From positions 1 to 27,374 of the forward strand of contig JAUILO010000008.1 of assembly GCA_030432775.1 (NCBI GenBank): a stretch of 27,374 nucleotides of DNA, written 5' to 3'. Made by a program: the position numbers and the translations under genes. This document shows positions 14,878 to 22,821 of this stretch, piece by piece. Position 1 is the stretch's first letter. Each line of letters begins with the position of its first letter. The notes below the pieces were generated by a model that saw nothing but the letters and a program-made list of their open reading frames with translations, did not search any database and was not told where the DNA came from. The DNA is from Alphaproteobacteria bacterium. Lineage in GTDB: Bacteria; Pseudomonadota; Alphaproteobacteria; Micavibrionales; Micavibrionaceae.

Positions 14878-16330
14878 GCTCAACTTCCATATCATAGGAC
14901 TTGTCTCTGGTATGGTGCTTGTTGCCATTGGGGCACTCATGATCTTGCCCAGTGTAATCGATCTAAAAGACCACGACGCTGATGTCCAGACATTCATTCT
15001 GTCGGGCGTAAGCTGTATTTTTGTCGGCGGTGTGCTGTATCTGGCCAATAAAGATAGTAACCATCAAATCACACGCCGGGAAACATTCTTTTTAACGACC
15101 TTTGTCTGGTTGATGCTTAGTTTCTTCGCAGCTCTGCCTTATTATATGTCGGGCGATATTGATTTGTCTTTTACTGATGCTTTTTTTGAAGCTGTGTCCG
15201 GTATTACAACAACAGGCGCGACTGTGCTGACTGATCTTGATCATGTGTCACGTGGTATTTTATTCTGGCGTGCATTAACACAGTGGATTGGCGGTATCGG
15301 GATTATTGCTTTGGCTTTTGTGTTTTTACCGATTTTGAAAATTGGTGGAATGCAATTGTTCCAGACTGAATCATCGGAGCGTTCGGATAAAATCGCGCCG
15401 CGCACATATAATGTGGTTTTCATGATTGTTTCTGCCTATGCCATTATTACGTTTTTATGCGGCATGACATATTTGGCGCTGGGTATGGACTATTTTGATG
15501 CGCTTTGTCATGCATTAACTACTGTATCAACAGGCGGGTTTTCAACGCATGACGCATCGTTCGGTTTTTTCACAAGACCAGCCCTACAATGGGCAGCGAC
15601 ATTTTTTATGTTTGCAGGCGGTTTGCCGTTCGTGCTTTTGGCGCAGGCAGTATTTAAAGGTCGCCCCAAAGAGTTGATCCGTAGCACGCAGGTTCGAACC
15701 TATGCATTGCTATGTGTGGCATTTATTGCCGTGATGTCATTATGGCTGATGCGCAATGACCTATATGGTTTTACTGATGCTGTGCGTATGGCTGCGTTTA
15801 ATATTGTATCAATCATGACAACTACGGGCTATGCGACAACTGATTATCTGTTATGGGGTAGTTTTCCGGTCGCATTCTTTTTCTTCCTGACCTATATGGG
15901 GGGCTGTACGGGTTCTACGGCTGGTGGCATGAAGATTATGCGTATGGAAATTGTATTTCGTACGGTTAATCTTTCTATTAAACGTCTGATATATCCGCAT
16001 GGCATTTTTTCAACGCGCTATGCTTGCAAGACTTTACATGATGATGTTGCAAGGTCGATCATGACATTTTTATTGGTATTTGTTATTTCAAATATTGTAT
16101 TGGTGCTGGGCTTGTCTTTTTATGGTCTTGATATTCAAACTGCGATTAGTGCGGCCGCAACTATGACAGCGAACGTGGGGCCTGGCATTGGTGATATTAT
16201 CGGGCCGTCCGGTAATTTTGCGTCTTTGCCTGATGGCGCGAAATGGTTGCTTGATATGGGTATGATATTAGGTCGACTGGAATTTTTGACCGTACTCGTG
16301 TTGTTTAGTTCTTCTTTCTGGAGATCTTAG
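14870..16330 (+). CDS. trkH: TrkH-family potassium uptake transporter
   Basis: 486 residues from the ATG at 14870. An ATG at 14849 is also in frame, but the family N-terminus fits MAKLNFHIIGL. About ten membrane helices and four pore loops are visible, each with the selectivity-filter glycine: SGITTTGATV, TVSTGGFSTHD, SIMTTTGYATTDY and TANVGPGIGD. This is the membrane subunit of Trk/Ktr K+ uptake, which normally works with a cytoplasmic TrkA regulator that is not encoded in this window. It overlaps the GGDEF-like gene, so the two are translationally coupled. A hairpin at 16369 follows the stop and could serve both strands. Confidence 0.92.
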   Translation: MAKLNFHIIGLVSGMVLVAIGALMILPSVIDLKDHDADVQTFILSGVSCIFVGGVLYLANKDSNHQITRRETFFLTTFVWLMLSFFAALPYYMSGDIDLSFTDAFFEAVSGITTTGATVLTDLDHVSRGILFWRALTQWIGGIGIIALAFVFLPILKIGGMQLFQTESSERSDKIAPRTYNVVFMIVSAYAIITFLCGMTYLALGMDYFDALCHALTTVSTGGFSTHDASFGFFTRPALQWAATFFMFAGGLPFVLLAQAVFKGRPKELIRSTQVRTYALLCVAFIAVMSLWLMRNDLYGFTDAVRMAAFNIVSIMTTTGYATTDYLLWGSFPVAFFFFLTYMGGCTGSTAGGMKIMRMEIVFRTVNLSIKRLIYPHGIFSTRYACKTLHDDVARSIMTFLLVFVISNIVLVLGLSFYGLDIQTAISAAATMTANVGPGIGDIIGPSGNFASLPDGAKWLLDMGMILGRLEFLTVLVLFSSSFWRS

Positions 16331-16368
16331 AACTCTTCGATGCGCATTATCATATCGCGCAGACAAAA

Positions 16369-16395
16369 AAATACACCCCGCGAAGGGGTGTATTT
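16369..16395 (-). terminator. Terminator between trkH and the autotransporter
   Basis: AAATACACCCC (16369-16379) and GGGGTGTATTT (16385-16395) pair perfectly over 11 bp around a five-base loop. On the minus strand the stem runs into a stretch of Ts, so it ends the autotransporter transcript. The plus strand has TTT then A-rich sequence, so some bidirectional activity for trkH is possible. Confidence 0.85.
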
Positions 16396-16435
16396 AAAAT
16401 CTATTGTAAAGATATCTAGCCTTAGCCGATTAGTC

Positions 16436-19411
16436 CTAGAATTTGTAAGCTGCTTTTAGAAGAGCAGAGTGTGAGTCGTAATCAGACTTGAACTCGTAAT
16501 CGTAATCAGCTGTGAATTCCCAGTTGTTTGTGTCGTAGTATTTTACGCCAGTACCAAGAGTGAATGTGCTTTGTGCCGGATCAAAACCTTCGGATTTGAA
16601 TGTTGCACCACCGCCAGCAAGCTGAGAGTTGATAGCAAATTCATCACCGATAAAGTCATAACGGTAACCCGCATTTACTTTAGGTTTCAACATACCGCCA
16701 TTATCTGTTTTATATGTCCATGATGCATCAATACCAAGGCCTAGTTCGAAGATGTTCAATGAATCACCATCGATTGTCGCATTCAAGCCACCAGCACCGG
16801 TTTCTGTGTATTCTTCCGGATTGTAGTGCGTGTAATGCGCTAGAACACTTGGAGTAAGATCGAAGCCTTTGTAGTCGTAATCACGGCCAAGTTCAGCGCG
16901 GATTGTGTACTGGTCTGCATCGTAATCACCTTTAGCAATGATACCTGCTGCCGGCAGACGTGATGTTTCAGTATCATGTCTAGAGTAGGCAACCATACCG
17001 TTTACAAATGTGTCATGGCCCAGATCGTAATCACCGTAAAGTGTGAACTGGTATGAATCGACATCTGTCTGGGCATTGGCTGAGCCGTCACCGTCAACAT
17101 CTGTGTCCGCGTAGCTCAATGATATACCGATAACTGCTTTATCAAGGATGTTTTCTGAATCTACACCAAATGCCAAACCGTAAGTTTTTGTATCAAAACC
17201 GTCGATACCGTCACGAAGATCTTGCTCACCTGATTGACCGAATAGTTGACCCCAGAAACGCGTACCTGTTGGAACGCTACCGGCTGCAACACCTGTACCG
17301 CCGCTTTGACGTAAAGAGGCAAGGCGTGTGCTGGTCAGGCCAAGTGATGTGTTTGATGAAGTCAATGCGCTGAATACGCCGCCACCATTCACTGTCGGTG
17401 CAACTTGTGACAGGATTGCGTCAACTTCAGCCTGTGTAGAGGCGTTGTTGATGCTGCTGATCACTGTTTGAACTTGCGTGTTTGCTGAACCAGCTAGACC
17501 ATCAAGAACCGCACCGATTGTGGCGTTTGTTCCTGTTGTTGCCGCCGCAGCGATTGTGCTTTCCTGTGTTGCAAACAAGAACAGATCTGTATCATTGGTT
17601 GCTGCAGTGGCTGCAGTACCGTCAGCGATTTGGAAGCTCCAAAGGAAACTGTCATCATCAATGTCGGTGAGTGTGTTGCCTGGGCCAGCAGTAATTGTTG
17701 TTGCACCTGTAGCAATCAAGATTTCATCGCCATCAGCAAGACCAGCACCCGTAACAGTAGCAGTAATTGTTGCGCCGGTGAAATCAAGGTTGCCAGTGGC
17801 AACAGTCAAGCTTGATGATTCAGCCGCAGAACCGATACCGAAGTTGAATGTACCGCCACTTGTAGACATGTCATCAATGGTGATGTCGTTGTCATGACTA
17901 ATTGTTAAAGTGTTACCCATGGTTACTGTTAGGTCAGATACTGTCCAATCACCTTCTGTAGTGAAGTCAGCATTGATTGTTGTATCGGAAAAGCCATTTG
18001 CGATTGCGTTATCAGTTACATCACCGATAATGCGTCCACCGTCAATCTGGATTGGTGTTGCGCCTTGCAAGCCTTGTAGAAAAATTGCACCATCAGCACC
18101 AGAGATAATGCCGGTGTTTGTAATACCGCCTGTGATCTCTGCTGTGTCGACGTAGATACCATAAGCAGTTTGGCTATCTTCACCACTTGCTGTTGCGATG
18201 ATCGTACCCGAGTTGTCAATGCCGCCTGTAATGTTGGCGCCGACATTTGAAACGATAATACCATATGCTATTGCATTAGCACTGGAACCTGTACCTGTTG
18301 CCGTGGCTTGAATTGTACCGGTATTTGTAACGCCGCCAGTAATATCTGTGCCAGCACCTTCTACGTAGATACCATATGCAGTTGCATATACAGTTTCTCC
18401 ATCGCCTGATTTTGCAGTGGCTGTTGCTGTGATTGTGCCATTATTGGTCAGCCCGCCTGTAATGTCAGACGCACCGTTTATTTGTAGACCATAGGCTCTC
18501 GCAGTGGCTGTATCAGAAACTGCAGTGGCTGTGGCTGTACCAGATATTGTGCCATCATTTGTAAATGTCGTGGCGATTGACGAGCTTCCGTTAAGAGCTA
18601 CACCATAAGCAAAACCATAAGCTTCATCTGTATCCGCATTGCCTGTGGCCGAGGCGGAGATTGTACCGTCATTGGTTACAGCGTTGATAGATGATGTTGA
18701 TGTAAGCCGGAGGCCATAAGCAGTGGCTGTAGCGCTAGAGCTGGCATCGATACTCGCTATGGCTGTGGCTTTGATTGTACCGGTGTTTGATAATGTTCCG
18801 GTAATATCAGAACCTGAGAGATATATACCGTAAGCTTCGGCAGTTATTTCATAAGTGCTGCCATTTACCGTTGCTTTGGCTGTGATTGTGCCGGTATTGG
18901 CCAGGCTGGCTGCTGATGCACCGCCTTCTAAAGAGATCGCATAAGCTTCGGCTTCGGCGGTTGAATCTGTAACGCCGGTTGCTGTTGCTGTGGCTGTGAT
19001 TGTGCCATTATTGGTAATAGCGTTGGTTATAGCCGTGTTGTTAATTTCAATAGCAATGGCCGTTGCTGAGACGTATTCGGTTTGTCCTTCTGCTGTGGCT
19101 GTGGCTGTGATTGTGCCGGTGCTTGTATTCAAAATACCGTCAAGTGTTGAACCGTTCGTGGCATAAATACCGTAAGCTTCGGCATATCCGTCAGAACCAT
19201 CAGTACCTGTTGCACTTGCGGAAATACCTGCCGCTGTTGCCTTGATTGTACCTGTGTTGGTTAGCAAGCCACCAATTGTTGATGAGTTTATAAGAATGGC
19301 ATAGGCCTCGGCACTCGCTGTTTGGTCTGTGCTGTCGGCTGTCGCTGTTGCCTTGATTGTACCATTATTGGTGAATGCGCCTGGTGAATGCGCCTGTGAT
19401 TGAAGAGCCAT
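16436..19411 (-). CDS. Autotransporter adhesin-like protein, 3' part of a frameshifted gene
   Basis: 991 codons from an ATG at 19411, but the true gene start is upstream (see 19365-20024). The first ten residues come from the wrong frame, and the repeat passenger begins at GAFTNNGTI. About a dozen passenger units of 35-45 residues follow, each with a TNxGTIxATATA strand and an AYGIY strand, as in a parallel beta-helix. A linker with a TVAPTVNGGG-like stretch precedes the C-terminal barrel of about 270 residues. The barrel starts around RFWGQLFGQSGEQD and ends in LLKAAYKF, with the terminal Phe needed for outer-membrane insertion. The passenger would be displayed on the cell surface. As read, this part has no signal peptide and could not be exported. 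Confidence 0.9.
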   Translation of the reverse strand: MALQSQAHSPGAFTNNGTIKATATADSTDQTASAEAYAILINSSTIGGLLTNTGTIKATAAGISASATGTDGSDGYAEAYGIYATNGSTLDGILNTSTGTITATATAEGQTEYVSATAIAIEINNTAITNAITNNGTITATATATGVTDSTAEAEAYAISLEGGASAASLANTGTITAKATVNGSTYEITAEAYGIYLSGSDITGTLSNTGTIKATAIASIDASSSATATAYGLRLTSTSSINAVTNDGTISASATGNADTDEAYGFAYGVALNGSSSIATTFTNDGTISGTATATAVSDTATARAYGLQINGASDITGGLTNNGTITATATAKSGDGETVYATAYGIYVEGAGTDITGGVTNTGTIQATATGTGSSANAIAYGIIVSNVGANITGGIDNSGTIIATASGEDSQTAYGIYVDTAEITGGITNTGIISGADGAIFLQGLQGATPIQIDGGRIIGDVTDNAIANGFSDTTINADFTTEGDWTVSDLTVTMGNTLTISHDNDITIDDMSTSGGTFNFGIGSAAESSSLTVATGNLDFTGATITATVTGAGLADGDEILIATGATTITAGPGNTLTDIDDDSFLWSFQIADGTAATAATNDTDLFLFATQESTIAAAATTGTNATIGAVLDGLAGSANTQVQTVISSINNASTQAEVDAILSQVAPTVNGGGVFSALTSSNTSLGLTSTRLASLRQSGGTGVAAGSVPTGTRFWGQLFGQSGEQDLRDGIDGFDTKTYGLAFGVDSENILDKAVIGISLSYADTDVDGDGSANAQTDVDSYQFTLYGDYDLGHDTFVNGMVAYSRHDTETSRLPAAGIIAKGDYDADQYTIRAELGRDYDYKGFDLTPSVLAHYTHYNPEEYTETGAGGLNATIDGDSLNIFELGLGIDASWTYKTDNGGMLKPKVNAGYRYDFIGDEFAINSQLAGGGATFKSEGFDPAQSTFTLGTGVKYYDTNNWEFTADYDYEFKSDYDSHSALLKAAYKF

Positions 19412-19790
19412 TCAAAATCTCAACGGCGTATGCTTCGATATATACATCATCATCACTTGCATCAGCAGTAACGGTTGATGCGATTGTACCTGTGTTTGTA
19501 AAGCTGTCGATTGTAGAGGCGTTATCAATCAATATGTTGTGTTGGTATGCCGCAATTGTTGTGCCGGTGTTTTCTATGGCGAGTGTTCCTGAAATCGTGC
19601 CTGAGTTGATGAGCGCGCCATCAATGTCAGATCCATCGATTAGTATTGTTGTCGTTGTTACACCGCCTGTGTCTGTGATGCTAGTTTTGATTGTACCAGA
19701 GTTGTTTAAATCGCCTGTTAAGCTACCGGCGTTAATGATTTGGATCGCTTGGTCTGTGGTCGCAGAGATTGTACCTTTATTGGTAATGGA
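18090..19790 (-). repeat. Degenerate repeat block encoding the autotransporter passenger
   Basis: About 16 protein repeats of 32-45 residues, recognisable by N(T/N/D/S)GTI followed by a Thr/Ala-rich strand and A(E/T)AYGI. At DNA level the minus strand repeats ACAATCxxAGC-type and GCCACAGC-type tracts, so it is prone to slippage and recombination. It is coding sequence, not a CRISPR array: the units differ in length and sequence, and no separate spacers exist. Confidence 0.85.
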
Positions 19791-20024
19791 AACTGCATCT
19801 ACGGCATCTACATCAACAGCAGGATCATCAACAATCGATGCACCTTTGTTTACTGTCAGGGTATCAGCGTTATCAAGCACCTGTGAAGTTGCGCCGGTTG
19901 TCGTAATAACTACGTTGCTACCTGCTGCGAAAGCCGGTGCTGCTGGAATAGTTAAAAACGCCGCAGCGACAAGAGCCGATGTGCCGAAAAGTTTGGTCTT
20001 AAACAAACTGGATTGTGATGACAT
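19365..20024 (-). CDS. Autotransporter adhesin-like protein, 5' part of a frameshifted gene
   Basis: Start chosen at ATG 20024 (MSSQSSLFKTKLF) because AAGGAAG lies nine bases before it and the signal peptide is then normal: basic start, hydrophobic core, cleavage after PAFA. An in-frame ATG at 20075 has less support. The remainder is the first four passenger repeats (TNKGTISA, NNSGTIKT, INSGTISG, TNTGTIAS), ending at SSITGAFT before the frame is lost and a stop reached after RRIHQ. The continuation lies in the next frame from 19369 down. Removing one 13-bp copy at 19370-19395 joins the pieces into one protein of about 1,191 residues. Confidence 0.85.
   Translation of the reverse strand: MSSQSSLFKTKLFGTSALVAAAFLTIPAAPAFAAGSNVVITTTGATSQVLDNADTLTVNKGASIVDDPAVDVDAVDAVSITNKGTISATTDQAIQIINAGSLTGDLNNSGTIKTSITDTGGVTTTTILIDGSDIDGALINSGTISGTLAIENTGTTIAAYQHNILIDNASTIDSFTNTGTIASTVTADASDDDVYIEAYAVEILNGSSITGAFTRRIHQ
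19370..19395. repeat. 13-bp tandem duplication that breaks the autotransporter frame
   Basis: GGTGAATGCGCCT occurs twice in tandem (19370-19382, 19383-19395), with one extra shared base on each side. Because 13 is not a multiple of three, the second copy shifts the frame. The minus-strand reading GAFT then NNGTI is restored exactly if one copy is deleted. It could be a real slippage mutation, a reversible on/off switch or an assembly error. Confidence 0.95.
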
Positions 20025-20341
20025 AGATGTACTTCCTTTTATGTGATTTTGATTGATTAGAATTAGGTTGTTCATTTTGATGAGGAGCTGTCCTGGGTAT
20101 TATGACCTCATCAAAGTAAAATTCATTTTGTTATGTGTGACATTTCATATGCGATTCTATAACGCAAGTATTCTGCCCGTGAAGCTGATTAGCGTCAAGG
20201 CGGCTTTCTGGCTTACGCGATCTAGACCTTAGTTTGTGTGACTTATTAGGCACACAAGGTGGTGCATGCAGGCACAGAATTATGATATGGGCTGTTTATA
20301 CGTCTGATTGTACGGTTTTGTGTATTGGACGGAATGAGGAT
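20025..20341. other. Intergenic region between autotransporter and TPR-sulfotransferase
   Basis: 317 bp holding the autotransporter leader with its strong ribosome site and presumably its promoter. A small inverted repeat, TTGTGTG (20234-20240) with CACACAA (20251-20257), has a ten-base loop and no T run, so I do not call it a terminator. No gene is supported here. Confidence 0.4.
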
Positions 20342-22528
20342 CTATTCGTATTTCTTCAATACGTCGCCCAAGCCCCTTTTAAGCGGATCGATAAACTGAT
20401 CGTAATTCTTCCAGCGCTGTTTGGAGCTTTTATATATGGGTTGGCGCACTTGGGTAACACTGGCTGTGCGAATGCTGCGTTTGTTTTTATAAAACTCGAG
20501 GCAGGATTCATCCCATTCCAGACCACAATAGTCGATCAACTTTCTGGCTTCTTCTTCGGTATTGTCGACCAAAGCTTCATATTGAACTTCGTGCATATCA
20601 CCTTCATCTAGAACATTGCGCCAATGATCCATTAAACCATCATAAATACGATAGTAATGACCCGCCTCTTCCAAATCATAAGAAAAGGCCTGACCTGTGG
20701 CGAATAAACGCGTGAAACATGAAATACAATTATCAAGCGGGTGGCGTTTGATATGAATAATTTTAGCATTGGGCAAGGCCAGCTTGATAATGCCGATATA
20801 ATGGAAATTACCGGGCATCTTGTCGGTTATATAATTTGAATCCGGACTGTGTTCCATAAGGTTTTTAAGATAGCTCGTGCCGATTTTTTCGAATTCTTCC
20901 GGTGCGATAGATTTGAATTTTTTACCAAAAGACTCGCCTTCATCATCGGGCGCGTATTCTTTGGCCATGTTGATCAAATGTTTCAGCTCGCCCGCACCGA
21001 ATACATTCGGATGGCTAGCGATAATTTGTTCGGTGAGCGTTGTGCCCGAACGAGGCATGCCAAGAACGAAAATTGGAGTTTGTGTCGGGTTGCCGTGACC
21101 AGCATTCTTTTGCAGGTATTCTTTTGTGAATGTATCTTTAATAGCCTGTGTGTGTTCTTCTTTGTTTTTGGTGCTGTAATCAAAGCTTTTGCGTTTGAGT
21201 TTGCAGGCATCGATGTAATAAGGAAAGCCCTTGTCGTATTGACCAAGATCATCATACATTTTGCCAAGAGCAAAGCCGAGTGAGATGGCTTTTGAATCAA
21301 TTAACTTGCCGTTCAGCTTCTCGGCTTCTTTTTCCATTACTTCGATTTCAGGCATACCTTCTTTGATTTTCTTTACTTGTATCAAGGAATATATAGCGGA
21401 TGAAATTGCATTTTCTTCTTTACCGACACAGCTTGTGAACATTTCTTCTGCGCCTTTAAGGTCGCCCCGCTCCATCAAAATGTTGCCCATGCCTGTTTTA
21501 CTGCCGACATGATCCGGATCAATAGCCAGAGCGTCCTGGAATTTTATTTCTGCTTCGTCGGTTTTGCCTTGCGAGAATAACAATGCGGCATATAGGCCGT
21601 GTGCATCGGCTTCTTCCGGTGCGATAGCCAGTAATTTTTCGGCACATTCTTCGCCAAGCTCGTTTTGCTTGAACTCAAGCGCGACCATGATTAATCCGGC
21701 ATAAGCGGCGATAGATTCGTTGTTGATACTGATCGCTTGTATGTATGAGTTTTTCGCTTCCTCGCCATTACCAAGCGCAAGAAAAGCCGTGCCGCGGTTA
21801 CACCATGCGCTTTCGTTGCGCGGGTCTTGTTTTAAAAGCTTGTTCAGCACTATCAGTGCACTATCGGGGTCTTCTAATCTTGTAAGAACTTCACCAAGGT
21901 TGTTTTGCGAATCAATATGCGTTGGATCAACGGCAAGCGCCTTGCGGAAATATTCCGCTGCACCTTTATAATCGAAGTTTTTGTTACGCAAGATGCTGCC
22001 CATATTGTTGAGCGATGGCGCAAAATTAGGGTTTAGTGCCAGTGCGATTTTTTGATGTTGCTCGGCTTTATCGTATTCTTTGAGGTCAAAATATGCGATA
22101 CCCAGATTGCTTTGTGCAAATAACATTTCCGGATCAAGATTGATGGCTTTTTCTCCGGCCTCTACGGCTTCATCGAAGCGATCAGCACGGCGATACATTT
22201 CGGCAATATTGGCGTGGAATAGCGGCATTTTATCATTAATGGATATGGCCTGTTTAATCAGGTCTATTGCGATATCTTCTTTACCGGCGTTATAGGCTAC
22301 AACGCCGAGTAGGTGGATAGCAGGCGCGAAATTCGGTGCAGCTTGTAGAATATCGCGGATGACTTGTTCGGCTTGTTGCAAATTGCCCTTTTGCTGATGG
22401 TGTTCGGCAATTTTCATGGCTTGTTCAATTGTGATTTTCTGGGACTGAGGCGCTTGCATAGTCGGTACAATCGGCTGGTTGGGAACCGAGAATTTGATGT
22501 TTGTATCTTGAGCCGGCTTTTTGGTCAT
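20342..22528 (-). CDS. TPR-repeat sulfotransferase
   Basis: 728 residues from ATG 22528. A longer in-frame start at 22618 adds 30 residues of unlikely sequence, whereas AGGAAGG precedes 22528, about 12 bases away. Residues about 30-370 are a run of about ten TPRs (for example AEQVIRDILQAAPNFAPA, AAEYFRKALAVDPTH). The C-terminal third is a PAPS-dependent sulfotransferase domain, with the 5'-phosphosulfate loop VLGMPRSGTTLTEQI near 485, GAGELKHL just after it, and the 3'-phosphate-binding segment IHIKRHPLDNCISC near 590. It transfers sulfate from PAPS to an unknown acceptor. There is no signal peptide, so it is probably cytoplasmic. The acceptor could be a surface polysaccharide or a tyrosine, which is inference. 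Confidence 0.9.
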   Translation of the reverse strand: MTKKPAQDTNIKFSVPNQPIVPTMQAPQSQKITIEQAMKIAEHHQQKGNLQQAEQVIRDILQAAPNFAPAIHLLGVVAYNAGKEDIAIDLIKQAISINDKMPLFHANIAEMYRRADRFDEAVEAGEKAINLDPEMLFAQSNLGIAYFDLKEYDKAEQHQKIALALNPNFAPSLNNMGSILRNKNFDYKGAAEYFRKALAVDPTHIDSQNNLGEVLTRLEDPDSALIVLNKLLKQDPRNESAWCNRGTAFLALGNGEEAKNSYIQAISINNESIAAYAGLIMVALEFKQNELGEECAEKLLAIAPEEADAHGLYAALLFSQGKTDEAEIKFQDALAIDPDHVGSKTGMGNILMERGDLKGAEEMFTSCVGKEENAISSAIYSLIQVKKIKEGMPEIEVMEKEAEKLNGKLIDSKAISLGFALGKMYDDLGQYDKGFPYYIDACKLKRKSFDYSTKNKEEHTQAIKDTFTKEYLQKNAGHGNPTQTPIFVLGMPRSGTTLTEQIIASHPNVFGAGELKHLINMAKEYAPDDEGESFGKKFKSIAPEEFEKIGTSYLKNLMEHSPDSNYITDKMPGNFHYIGIIKLALPNAKIIHIKRHPLDNCISCFTRLFATGQAFSYDLEEAGHYYRIYDGLMDHWRNVLDEGDMHEVQYEALVDNTEEEARKLIDYCGLEWDESCLEFYKNKRSIRTASVTQVRQPIYKSSKQRWKNYDQFIDPLKRGLGDVLKKYE

Positions 22529-22821
22529 GGTTTTACTATGCCTTCCTGCAATTAATCTTATCTGTATTATGTCTGTGCGAATGGTTTCGTTTATACGGCA
22601 AGACTGTGAATTAGGCAAGATATTGTAGGGTCTTTCCGGTAATTCTCGGCAGCTTTTATAGCCAGGCAGACCCTGACTTAAATAATATTCGGTTTGTTAT
22701 TTCCTGACATGTTGTATATTGCACGAAAGAAAACGGTAAGATGCAGGGGGCACTATCATCTGCCATGAATCAATTATAACTGGTGCGGCGCACCAATAAT
22801 CATTATATTACGGGGATGAGC
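22529..22821. other. Divergent intergenic region between sulfotransferase and PEPC-like genes
   Basis: 293 bp that must carry promoters for both divergent genes. I see no strong hairpin and no TGTAAG-type direct repeat. GGGG at 22812-22815 lies six bases before the ATG at 22822 and supports that start. Confidence 0.4.

Noticed and set aside
18090..19790. Regular repeats that could suggest a CRISPR array or tandem satellite
   Set aside because: The repeats are imperfect, of variable length (32-45 codons) and lie in one open frame of a beta-helix passenger; there are no unique spacers and no cas genes.
19375..20046. Long plus-strand ORF opposite the autotransporter 5' part (and similar ones at 17478-18155)
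   Set aside because: Valine/alanine/serine-rich mirror of the threonine/alanine repeats. It arises from codon bias of the real minus-strand gene.
20234..20257. Inverted repeat TTGTGTG/CACACAA as a terminator of the sulfotransferase gene
   Set aside because: Seven-bp stem, ten-base loop and no T run on either strand.
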